This document shows positions 44,864 to 52,244 of a stretch of DNA of 64,000 nt, one piece after another. The stretch covers positions 2,480,001 to 2,544,000 of the forward strand of contig NZ_JBFRXN010000002.1 in the NCBI RefSeq assembly GCF_040947875.1, read 5' to 3'. Position numbers and translations under genes: made by a program. Under the pieces are notes generated by a model. That model searched no databases, had not been told where the DNA came from, and saw only the letters and a program-made list of their open reading frames with translations. The DNA comes from Pseudomonas sp. MYb118. GTDB lineage: Bacteria; Pseudomonadota; Gammaproteobacteria; Pseudomonadales; Pseudomonadaceae. Every line of letters begins with the position of its first letter. Position 1 is the stretch's first letter.

Positions 44864-46374
44864 GTCAACAGCAAGAGGCGCCGCTGGCCGACATCTGCCT
44901 GCTGCTCGAAGGGACCTGGCCGTACGTGCGCGGCGGGGTGTCGAGCTGGATCCACCAGATGATCCTCGGCCTGCCCGAGCTGACCTTCTCGGTGATGTTC
45001 ATCGGCGGCCAGCGCTCGGCCTACCCGACGCGGCGCTACGAAGTGCCGGCGAACGTGCTGCACATCGAAGAAGTGTTCCTGGAAGACGCGACCCGCCCGG
45101 TCAACGTCCACGGCAAACCCCGTGAGGCCGACCAGCAGCAGTTGCTCGACCTCTATCGCTTCCTGCATCACCCGGATGCGCCAGAGCCCGAACTGGGCGA
45201 GCGCCTGCTCGATTGCATCGCCCAGGGCCAGATGACCCTCGACGACGTACTGCGCAGCCGCGCCAGTTGGGAAGCGCTGAGCGAAGGCTACCTGCTGCAC
45301 TGCGCCGACCCGTCGTTCGTCAACTATTTCTGGACCCTGCGCTCCATGCAGTCGCCGCTGCTGATGCTCGCCGAAGCGTCGCGCAAGATGCCGCGGGCGC
45401 GCATGCTGCACTCGGTGTCCACCGGTTACGCCGGCTTGCTCGGCTGCATCCTCAAGCAGCGCTGGAAGTGCAGCTACCTGCTCAGCGAGCACGGCATCTA
45501 CACCAAGGAGCGCAAGATCGACCTGGCCCAGGCCAGTTGGATCGCCGAAAGCTCCGGCCAGGCGCTCAACCGCAGCCTGGATGCCGGCTCGGGTTACATC
45601 CGCACCCTGTGGGTCCGCTTCTTCGAACGCATCGGGCAACTGACCTACAACAGCGCCGACAACATCATCGCCCTGTACGACGGCAACCGTCAGCGCCAGA
45701 TCAAGGACGGCGCCGATGCCAGGCGCACCCAGGTGATCCCCAACGGCATTGACCTGCCGCAGTGGACCACCGCGCTGGAATCCCGCGCACCGGGCATCGC
45801 CCCGGTGGTGGGCTTGATCGGCCGCGTGGTGCCGATCAAGGACGTGAAGACCTTCCTGCGGGCCATGCGCGGCGTGATCAGCGCCATGCCCGAAGCCGAA
45901 GGCTGGATCGTCGGCCCGGAAGAGGAAGACCCGGAATACGTCAGCGAATGCCGCAGCCTGATGGCCAGCCTGGGCCTGGAGGGCAAGGTGCATTTCCTCG
46001 GCTTCCAGCGCATCCAGGAGATCCTGCCGCAGCTCGGCCTGATGGTGCTGACCTCGATCAGCGAGGCACAACCGCTGGTGATCCTCGAAGCCTGGGCCGC
46101 CGGCACGCCGGTGGTCAGCAGCGACGTCGGCTCGTGCCGCGAACTGATCGAAGGCGGCAGCGCCGAAGACCGCGACCTGGGCCTGGCCGGCAAAGTGGTG
46201 GCGATCGCCGACCCACAGGCCACCTGCAACGCCATCCTCGAACTGCTGCGCAACCCGCAACGCTGGCACGACGCCCAGGCCAGCGGCCTGCTGCGGGTTA
46301 ACCGTTATTACACCGAAGCCTTGATGCTGCAGCGCTACCGCGACCTGTATCGGGCCTCCATGGAGAACCGTTGA
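44860..46374 (+). CDS. pelF: PelF, cytoplasmic Pel glycosyltransferase (GT4)
   Basis: 504 residues (P. aeruginosa 507), GT-B fold. N-terminal DICLLLEGTWPYVRGGVSSW is diagnostic for PelF. The C-terminal half has the nucleotide-sugar site VVGLIGRVVPIKDVKTFLRA, with the EX7E-type motif in SISEAQPLVILEAWAAGTPV. It polymerises the sugar using a UDP-sugar donor, which PelX would supply. Overlaps pelE by 4 bases; pelG begins directly after its stop. Confidence 0.95.
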   Translation: MSQQQEAPLADICLLLEGTWPYVRGGVSSWIHQMILGLPELTFSVMFIGGQRSAYPTRRYEVPANVLHIEEVFLEDATRPVNVHGKPREADQQQLLDLYRFLHHPDAPEPELGERLLDCIAQGQMTLDDVLRSRASWEALSEGYLLHCADPSFVNYFWTLRSMQSPLLMLAEASRKMPRARMLHSVSTGYAGLLGCILKQRWKCSYLLSEHGIYTKERKIDLAQASWIAESSGQALNRSLDAGSGYIRTLWVRFFERIGQLTYNSADNIIALYDGNRQRQIKDGADARRTQVIPNGIDLPQWTTALESRAPGIAPVVGLIGRVVPIKDVKTFLRAMRGVISAMPEAEGWIVGPEEEDPEYVSECRSLMASLGLEGKVHFLGFQRIQEILPQLGLMVLTSISEAQPLVILEAWAAGTPVVSSDVGSCRELIEGGSAEDRDLGLAGKVVAIADPQATCNAILELLRNPQRWHDAQASGLLRVNRYYTEALMLQRYRDLYRASMENR

Positions 46375-47748
46375 ATGGCCGGTATTGGCTTCGAGCTGCG
46401 CAAGATCCTCTCGCGCGACTCCTACACCGCAACCCTGCACGCCTACGTCTACGCCGGCCTGATCAGCTCCGGCCCGTGGGTGCTGTCGATCATCAGCGTG
46501 ATGCTGGTGGGCATCATCAGCCTGGGCCTGGTGATCCCCAACTCATTGGTGGCGCAGTTCCTGGTGACGGTGACGTACCTGATGGCCACCTCGCTGATCC
46601 TCACCGGTGGCTTGCAGCTGTACTTCACCCGCTTCGTCTCCGACCGCCTGTTCGAACAGAAATACGAGCAGATCCTGCCCAACCTGCTGGGCATCCTGCT
46701 GCTGGTGACCCTGGCGTCGGGCGTGCTCGGGGTGATCGTGCTCGGCCTGTTGTTCGACCAGCCGCTGCTGTACCGGCTGCTGGTGGTGGCCAACTTCGTT
46801 GTACTGTGCAACCTTTGGCTGGTGATCATCTTTTTGTCAGGGATGAAGGCCTACAACCGCATCCTGCTGGTGATGCTGGTGGGCTACACGCTGATGGTGG
46901 TGAGCGCCTGGCTGCTGGCGTTCCTGAAGATCCCGGGCCTGCTGCTGGCGCTGCTGATCGGCCATAGCACGCTGCTGTTCCTGTACCTCTACGACATCCT
47001 CCGTGAGTACCGCGCCGAGAAACTGATCGCCTTCGACTTCCTCGACCGTCGCCAGGTATTCCTCAGCCTGCTGGCCACCGGGTTCTTCTATAACTTCGGC
47101 ATCTGGATCGACAAGTTCCTGTTCTGGTTCAACCCCGGCACCTCCAACCAAGTCATCGGCCCGTTGCGCGCCTCGATCCTGTACGACCTGCCGATCTTCA
47201 TCGCGTACCTGGCGATCATCCCCGGCATGGCGGTGTTTCTGGTGCGCATCGAAACCGACTTCGCCGAATGGTACGACCGCCTGTTCCGCGCCATCCGCGA
47301 AGGCGAAACCCTGCAACACATCGGCTCGCTGAAAACCGAAATGACCCTGTCCATCCGCCAGGGCCTGCTGGAAATCTGCAAGGTCCAGGGCCTGACCGTG
47401 GTCCTGCTGTTCCTCTTCGCCCCGCGCTTGCTCGATTGGCTGGGCATCTCCAGTTACTACCTGCCGCTGTTCTACATCGACCTGATCGGCGTGAGCATCC
47501 AGGTGGTGTTCATGGCGCTGCTCAACGTGTTCTTCTACCTGGACAAACGCGCCGTCGTCCTCGAACTCTGCGTCCTCTTCGCCGCCCTCAACGGCGCGCT
47601 GACGGTATTCAGCATGATCCTCGGCCCGAGCTTCTTCGGCTACGGCTTCACCCTGTCCCTGCTCATCTGCGTCCTCCTCGGCCTACACCGCCTCTCCGCC
47701 GCCCTGGAAGACCTGGAATACGACACCTTCATGCTCTCCAACCGCTAA
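46375..47748 (+). CDS. pelG: PelG, Wzx-like inner-membrane Pel transporter
   Basis: 457 residues, about 12 TM helices (first 20-45). N-terminal MAGIGFELRKILSRDSYTAT is typical of PelG. Belongs to the polysaccharide transporter superfamily and, with PelD and PelE, carries the polymer across the inner membrane. Its ATG is immediately downstream of the pelF stop (TGAATG). Last gene of the pel operon; only REP repeats follow, no simple terminator. Confidence 0.94.
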   Translation: MAGIGFELRKILSRDSYTATLHAYVYAGLISSGPWVLSIISVMLVGIISLGLVIPNSLVAQFLVTVTYLMATSLILTGGLQLYFTRFVSDRLFEQKYEQILPNLLGILLLVTLASGVLGVIVLGLLFDQPLLYRLLVVANFVVLCNLWLVIIFLSGMKAYNRILLVMLVGYTLMVVSAWLLAFLKIPGLLLALLIGHSTLLFLYLYDILREYRAEKLIAFDFLDRRQVFLSLLATGFFYNFGIWIDKFLFWFNPGTSNQVIGPLRASILYDLPIFIAYLAIIPGMAVFLVRIETDFAEWYDRLFRAIREGETLQHIGSLKTEMTLSIRQGLLEICKVQGLTVVLLFLFAPRLLDWLGISSYYLPLFYIDLIGVSIQVVFMALLNVFFYLDKRAVVLELCVLFAALNGALTVFSMILGPSFFGYGFTLSLLICVLLGLHRLSAALEDLEYDTFMLSNR

Positions 47749-47773
47749 CCATCCCGCTCCCACAACCCAAAAA

Positions 47774-48243
47774 CCTGTGGGAGCGAGCCTGCTCGCGATG
47801 GGCGCCAACGATAATGCTGGAAACCTGATACCCCGCGGTGTTCCGGCATCCATCGCGAGCAAGCTCGCTCCTACAGAATCCCCAAACCCTGTGGGAGCGA
47901 GCCTGCTCGCGATCATCGCCACCGACAACGCCATCCCCCAGACACCCCGCAACCCTGTGGGAGCGGGCTTGCCCGCGATGGTCGTCAACGATAACGCTGG
48001 AAACCTGACCCCCCGCAGTGTTCCGATATCCATCGCGAGCAAGCTCGCTCCTACAGAATCCCCCAACCCTGTGGGAGCGAGCCTGCTCGCGATCATCGCC
48101 ACCGACAACGCCATCCCCCAGACACCCCGCAACCCTGTGGGAGCGGGCTTGCCCGCGATGGTCGTGAACGATAACGCTGGAAACCTGACACCCCGCGGTG
48201 CTCCGGCATCCATCGCGAGCAAGCTCGCTCCTACAGACGCACC
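47774..48243. repeat. Tandem REPIN array, exact 180-bp period
   Basis: Eight REPs. CCTGTGGGAGCG begins at 47774, 47888, 47954, 48068 and 48134, and inverted REPs (CATCGCGAGCAAGCTCGCTC) lie between. The units starting at 47774, 47954 and 48134 are 180 bases apart, so about 2.6 copies of a 180-bp unit (one REPIN plus one single REP). The rest of the 706 bp from 47749 to 48454 has no recognised gene; it contains a small inverted repeat TTCGAG-N5-CTCGAA at 48348-48364. Confidence 0.92.
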
Positions 48244-48454
48244 AAACAGGCCGGCGGTCGGCCCCACTTGAAAGCCCAATAGGCACTGCTAGCCTTGATG
48301 TCGCGGAGCTGCCGGCGCAAGGCGATGTGTTCCGGGCCAACCCTTGATTCGAGCACGACTCGAACCCTCAAGCCGACCCTCGCCCCCTGACTTTCATCGA
48401 CTCCTGGCGAAGTCTCCGACACCCTGTCTTGTGATGACGCTCTGGAGATTTCGC

Positions 48455-49282
48455 ATGAAACCACAGCAGATCAAACTCACCCGCATCACACCCGAATACT
48501 GGCGAGTCACCTTCCACAACCCGCCGTACAACATCTACGGCCCGGAAACCATGCCGCAACTGAACGAGGTGGTCACGGCCCTCGAATCCGATCCACAGGT
48601 CAAAGTCGTGGTCTTCGACAGCGACGTACCAGGCTTTTTCCTCACCCACTACGACTTCGTCCCACCGCTGACCGACACCACCAGCATGCCCAACGGCCCG
48701 ACCGGCCTGCCACCGCTGCCCGACATGCTGGTGCGCCTGAGCAAAGCCAAAGTCGTCTCCATCGCCTCCATTCGCGGCCGCGCCACCGGCGTCGGCAGCG
48801 AACTGGCACTGGCCAGCGACATGCGCTTCGCCAGCCGCGAAAAAGCCATCCTCTCGCAATGGGAAATCGGCGCCGCCCTTGTCCCCGGCGGCGGCCCCAT
48901 GGCCCGCCTGCCGCGCCTGATGGGCCGAGGCCGAGCCCTCGAAGTGCTGCTGACCGGCAACGACATCGACGGCGAACTCGCCGAACGCTACGGCTACGTC
49001 AACCGCGCACTGCCCGACGCCGAACTCGACCCCTTCGTCGACACCATGGCCCGCCGCATCGCCCGCTTCGACAAACAATCCATCAGCGAAATCAAACGCC
49101 TGGTCGACGCCTCCAGCCTGCCACCCCATGAAGCCATCGCCGCCGAATGGGACGGCTTCATCGGCTCGGTCCAACGCCCGGCCGCGCAGCAACGCATCGG
49201 CCAACTGATGAAACTCGGCCTGCAGGAAAAAGCCGACGTGGAAATACGCTTGGCACACTACACCGGCACACTCGGTGAATAA
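48455..49282 (+). CDS. Enoyl-CoA hydratase/isomerase family protein
   Basis: 275 residues from the ATG at 48455 (TGGAGA upstream); the open frame extends further 5' without a ribosome site. Crotonase fold: VVFDSDVPGFFLTHYDF, IRGRATGVGSELALASDMRF with the oxyanion-hole Gly residues. The usual catalytic Glu pair is not fully obvious (SQWEIGAALVPGGGPMARLP), so the reaction may differ from hydration. It lies 28 bases before the Ohr gene and probably forms an operon with it. Confidence 0.85.
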   Translation: MKPQQIKLTRITPEYWRVTFHNPPYNIYGPETMPQLNEVVTALESDPQVKVVVFDSDVPGFFLTHYDFVPPLTDTTSMPNGPTGLPPLPDMLVRLSKAKVVSIASIRGRATGVGSELALASDMRFASREKAILSQWEIGAALVPGGGPMARLPRLMGRGRALEVLLTGNDIDGELAERYGYVNRALPDAELDPFVDTMARRIARFDKQSISEIKRLVDASSLPPHEAIAAEWDGFIGSVQRPAAQQRIGQLMKLGLQEKADVEIRLAHYTGTLGE

Positions 49283-49310
49283 CCCACAGCAAACAACAGG
49301 AGTCACCGTC

Positions 49311-49733
49311 ATGAGCACTGGATTGGAAACCGTTCTGTACACCGCCAAAACCCAGGTCGTCGGCGGACGCACCGGCACCGGCAAATCGAGCGACGGCGAG
49401 CTCGACGTCACCCTCAGCTCACCAGGCGCAGGCAAGCCGGGCACCAACCCCGAGCAACTGTTTGCCGTGGGTTACTCCGCCTGCTTCCTCGGCGCATTAC
49501 AGGTCGCCGCCGGGCAACAAAAGGTCAAACTGCCACAGGACACGGAAGTGAATGCCGAAGTGGATTTGGGGAAAACCAAAAACGGCGAGTTCCAGTTGGC
49601 GGTTCGGCTGGACGTGAAGATCTCCGGGTTGGAGGACAAGGTGAAGAAGGAACTGGTGGATGCGGCGCATGAGATCTGCCCGTATTCGCGGATGACGCGG
49701 GGGCATGTTTCGGTGGAGTTGAAGGTGTCTTGA
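49311..49733 (+). CDS. ohr: Ohr/OsmC-family organic hydroperoxide reductase
   Basis: 140 residues from the ATG at 49311 (CAGGAG upstream). Both reactive cysteines are present: GYSACFLGALQ and HEICPYSRMTRGH. TNPEQLFAVGYSACF and the GG near the N-terminus (VVGGRTGTGKSSDG) match the Ohr subfamily, which reduces organic peroxides using lipoylated proteins. No OhrR gene is adjacent; the crotonase-family gene is upstream. Confidence 0.88.
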   Translation: MSTGLETVLYTAKTQVVGGRTGTGKSSDGELDVTLSSPGAGKPGTNPEQLFAVGYSACFLGALQVAAGQQKVKLPQDTEVNAEVDLGKTKNGEFQLAVRLDVKISGLEDKVKKELVDAAHEICPYSRMTRGHVSVELKVS

Positions 49734-49891
49734 GGCTGACCGCAAATGAACCCTTCTTCTGACTCGTAGCTGATAGTGGAATCAGGGCTTCCAACCGCGG
49801 TTGCGGAGCCCTCCAGCCACCTGAAGAGTTTACCGAGGAGGCGCAGCGGAGCTGCTTTACGGTCCCGGTTTTTATGAGCGGAGCAATGACC

Positions 49892-50152
49892 ATGGAATAC
49901 GACGACAAACTGATTGAAGAAGCCGTGCTTGCCTTGATGGCAACCTTCAGCTTCGACGGAGGCCGTGCCTGGAAGGGATTCGATTTCGAAACCATGAGCC
50001 GATTGCATGAGCGCGGCCTCATCGAAGATCCGGTGAACAAGAACAAATCGGTCTGGCTGACTCGGGAAGGGGTGGAGCGAGGGCGGGAGATTGCGGATCG
50101 GTTGTTTGGAGTGGGGGCTAAGGTCGGTGGTGCATTGAACTCTGAGGGATAA
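49892..50152 (+). CDS. DUF6429-family small protein
   Basis: 86 residues from the ATG at 49892; GCGGAG eight bases upstream favours it over ATGs at 49874 and 49886. Sequence such as EEAVLALMATFSFDGGRAWK and FDFETMSRLHERGLIEDPVN has the form of the DUF6429 family, a short winged-helix-like fold of unknown function. The 158 bp before it contain no gene. Confidence 0.65.
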   Translation: MEYDDKLIEEAVLALMATFSFDGGRAWKGFDFETMSRLHERGLIEDPVNKNKSVWLTREGVERGREIADRLFGVGAKVGGALNSEG

Positions 50153-50180
50153 CGTACATTGGCAATGTGTGGCAAAACAA

Positions 50181-50202
50181 AAAGCCCGGCGCTGGGCCGG
50201 GC
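50181..50202 (-). terminator. Terminator of the zeta-toxin unit
   Basis: Perfect stem GCCCGGC / GCCGGGC with loop GCTGG, preceded by A-rich AAAACAAAAA, i.e. a T-run on the minus strand. It lies 22 bases after the stop of the small ORF at 50224. Confidence 0.75.
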
Positions 50203-50223
50203 ATTCTGGAATTACTTACGTCG

Positions 50224-50391
50224 TCAGGCCTGTTTTGCACGAGCCGCCAACATGATTTCATTCTGTTTTTTGGTCGCCTCGATCAGGACTTCACTGTAAA
50301 CCCGCTTCTTTTCTTCCGATTTCGCATTGCGAATGAAGTCTGCGAATGGGCTTGTGGATTCCTTCGTGGAACCGGATTTCATGGTAAACAT
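50224..50391 (-). CDS. Small charged protein paired with the zeta-like toxin (candidate antitoxin)
   Basis: 55 residues from the ATG at 50391, with GGAG seven bases upstream; a second in-frame ATG at 50382 overlaps the toxin stop as ATGA. Sequence features: MFTMKSGSTKESTSPFADFI, then EEKKRVYSEVLIEATKKQNE, and a basic C-terminus (LAARAKQA). Predicted mostly helical. It sits immediately 3' of the zeta-like gene on the same strand and before a terminator, so the two are co-transcribed. I do not recognise the family. An antitoxin role is inferred from position only; classic epsilon antitoxins are upstream of zeta. Confidence 0.6.
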   Translation of the reverse strand: MFTMKSGSTKESTSPFADFIRNAKSEEKKRVYSEVLIEATKKQNEIMLAARAKQA

Positions 50392-51137
50392 TGGGCTGCT
50401 CCGTCATTGATCCCAAGCATGGCCATCAATTCCTGTCTCGTATGCTTCTCGGGTATATGGTAGTCGATCTTGTCAACGCCAGCCTTGTACAGCCGACCAG
50501 AGTTGTCAATGTGCTTCAAAAGCAGATCGACGTGGACGTCTTTGCCGAACTCTAGCTTAAGCGTGTTTACCACGTCACGTGCTGCGAAATACTGCTCGAC
50601 GAAATGCTCGGCCAAAATTCTTCGCCCTTCGGCTTCCTCTCGGGCCTTCACAAAAGACCAAGCCAGCCTAGGGTCTTGATACACGTAAAGAATTTGGACA
50701 AACCTTCCCCTGTCCAGACACCGCTGCACATTTTTCCTTGCGATCTCGATATTCGAAAGGGTTCCGTCCAGCAGAAAGGATTGCTTCCTTTCCAAGGCAA
50801 GGTCCATCAGCTTATCAACCAGAATTGAAACGGCGCCTTGGAAAAGCCAAGCGTTGCCGCCTTTATACGCCTCGAATTCGCTTCTGAGCTCGTCAGGGTC
50901 AATGCGTAAGATAGGGGTATCGCAAAATAGGTTCAGCAGGGCTAACGACGCCTCAGTTTTGCCGGCCCCTGGCGACCCTGCCATGAAGACCGAAACAGGT
51001 TCTTTCTCAGGAGGGTATTTGCTTTGGTCCGTGAGACGCTTGCCGATAGCTTTTTTGTTAGTTCGGGCAAATCGTATCGCCTCATCGCAGATAGCTTTCT
51101 CTTCGTCTGTCATCACCAACCTTTTGTCTTCCGGCAT
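50379..51137 (-). CDS. Zeta-toxin-like P-loop kinase
   Basis: 252 residues from the ATG at 51137 (AAGGAG eight bases upstream). Walker A GSPGAGKT at 54-61, preceded by SVFMA. The catalytic Asp region RIDPDELRSEF (residues 78-88) matches the zeta/PezT active site, followed by FLLDGTLSNIEIARKNVQRC, the usual lid segment. Zeta kinases phosphorylate UDP-N-acetylglucosamine 3'-OH and block wall synthesis. Minus strand, followed by the overlapping 55-residue ORF. No epsilon-like gene upstream. Confidence 0.82.
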   Translation of the reverse strand: MPEDKRLVMTDEEKAICDEAIRFARTNKKAIGKRLTDQSKYPPEKEPVSVFMAGSPGAGKTEASLALLNLFCDTPILRIDPDELRSEFEAYKGGNAWLFQGAVSILVDKLMDLALERKQSFLLDGTLSNIEIARKNVQRCLDRGRFVQILYVYQDPRLAWSFVKAREEAEGRRILAEHFVEQYFAARDVVNTLKLEFGKDVHVDLLLKHIDNSGRLYKAGVDKIDYHIPEKHTRQELMAMLGINDGAAQCLP

Positions 51138-51342
51138 CAATGAAACTCCTTTTCAGATGACTGCATACCTAGCACGGCGGATAAGCTACTAACGATGGGC
51201 AAAGCGTTAAGGTAGCCAAACCTGGCGGCCAGCCTTGCAGAGTCATAGCCAACGTAGGTGCTTCAACAACGGTGCAACGACGGTGTGAAGCGTGGCTACA
51301 TCACCCCCAGGGCTCGGGTTGAGTATCTCAATCTCCAAGTTC

Positions 51343-51371
51343 AAAGGGGTAGCCTTGCAGCTACCCTTTTT
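51343..51371. terminator. Bidirectional hairpin terminator
   Basis: Stem GGGTAGC / GCTACCC with loop CTTGCA, extended by AAAG / TTTT, and a T-run on the plus strand. It can end the DUF3077 transcript (minus strand) and any plus-strand transcript from the 51141-51342 gap, in which no gene was seen. Confidence 0.7.
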
Positions 51372-51380
51372 CATTAACGA

Positions 51381-51728
51381 TCAATTCGACTGCTTAGGAC
51401 CAGTCTTGATCGGCGGCCAACGGCTTAGCACCTTCTGCACATCGTCAATCACTGCCTTGCTCATCGACGTCAAGTGATGCGCCGCCCACGCGTGACGGTC
51501 GCTGTCTTTGGCGTAAGCGGCATCGACGGCCAACAGCTTGGCGAGGAAGAGCAGATCTGACACTTGCTCCAGAGCATCGGCCACGGGAACGCCGCGGTTA
51601 ACCCGGAATAGCGGTTCGTTGTTGCAGTAGTGGAAGGGGGTTAGGCCGATGGTGGTCAGCGGTTGATCGGCGTCCTCGATGGCTGAGGATGGATCGGTTT
51701 CAGGTGAATCGGGTATTGGCGTAGGCAT
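51381..51728 (-). CDS. DUF3077-family small protein
   Basis: 115 residues from the ATG at 51728 with AGGAG eight bases upstream; a longer frame has no such site. The core PLFRVNRGVPVADALEQVSD and AWAAHHLTSMSKAVIDDVQK fits the Pseudomonas DUF3077 family, whose function is unknown. Its mRNA leader (51729-51918) folds like a C4-type antisense RNA whose pairing can cover the ribosome site, so translation is probably controlled by RNA. Confidence 0.75.
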   Translation of the reverse strand: MPTPIPDSPETDPSSAIEDADQPLTTIGLTPFHYCNNEPLFRVNRGVPVADALEQVSDLLFLAKLLAVDAAYAKDSDRHAWAAHHLTSMSKAVIDDVQKVLSRWPPIKTGPKQSN

Positions 51729-51777
51729 CGATAAAACTCCTGATACGAGTTTACTTGAGGATCGAGCCATCACTCTC

Positions 51778-51918
51778 GCTACCAAACGATGGGTGGCGGC
51801 CATGCGCGGGTTGGTAGGCCGGTCGTATCAGTTCCCGACGCCCTCGAAAGGGCCCCGCGCATGGCCACCATTAGAGGTGCCGTAATGCGCCGTGATACGA
51901 AACCGGGCTACCAAACCC
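51778..51918 (-). ncRNA. C4-like antisense RNA / structured leader of the DUF3077 gene
   Basis: On the minus strand a 13-bp stem (GGCCATGCGCGGG / CCCGCGCATGGCC, plus-strand 51798-51810 and 51854-51866) presents a central segment complementary to two others. Plus-strand GGTTGGTAGGCCGGTCGTATCA (51809-51830) pairs with TGATACGAAACCGGGCTACC (51893-51912) on one side, and on the other with GCTACCAAAC (51778-51787) and TGATACGA (51741-51748), which abuts the DUF3077 Shine-Dalgarno. These are the a/b and a'/b' boxes of the P1/P7 C4 system. The match to the Rfam C4 model was not tested. Confidence 0.55.
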
Positions 51919-52244
51919 GATCACTGATTTCAGTGACAGGGAAACGATAGGGCCGGGGCCGCAGGCGCACAAGCCGGCGGATTCTGGCGGGATTGTAGGG
52001 AATGACGCAAGAGGGTGTGGCTTTCGAGAGCCACCTGCGGGGAGCGTTTAAACATTCAAGCGCGGAGCCAGGCGCAAGTCGTCGCTCAGAGCAATATACC
52101 TCTCGTCGCGTTTTCAGCCAGGAAGGTCAAAAACGAAAATGATTGCTCGGAGAAGCGCCGAAAACCTGTACCCTTGTTGCTTTTTGAGGTTGGCCGGTTT
52201 GCCCGCGTGTTCATCCCTCCAAGCCTGTATCGGGAATGCTCTAT

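Noticed and set aside
47774..48243. CRISPR-like array
   Set aside because: Repeats are palindromic REPs in both orientations with repeated, not unique, spacers, and no cas genes are present.
51141..51342. Small RNA gene on the plus strand ending at the 51343 hairpin
   Set aside because: There is a terminator but no recognisable promoter or conserved structure; evidence is too thin for a feature.
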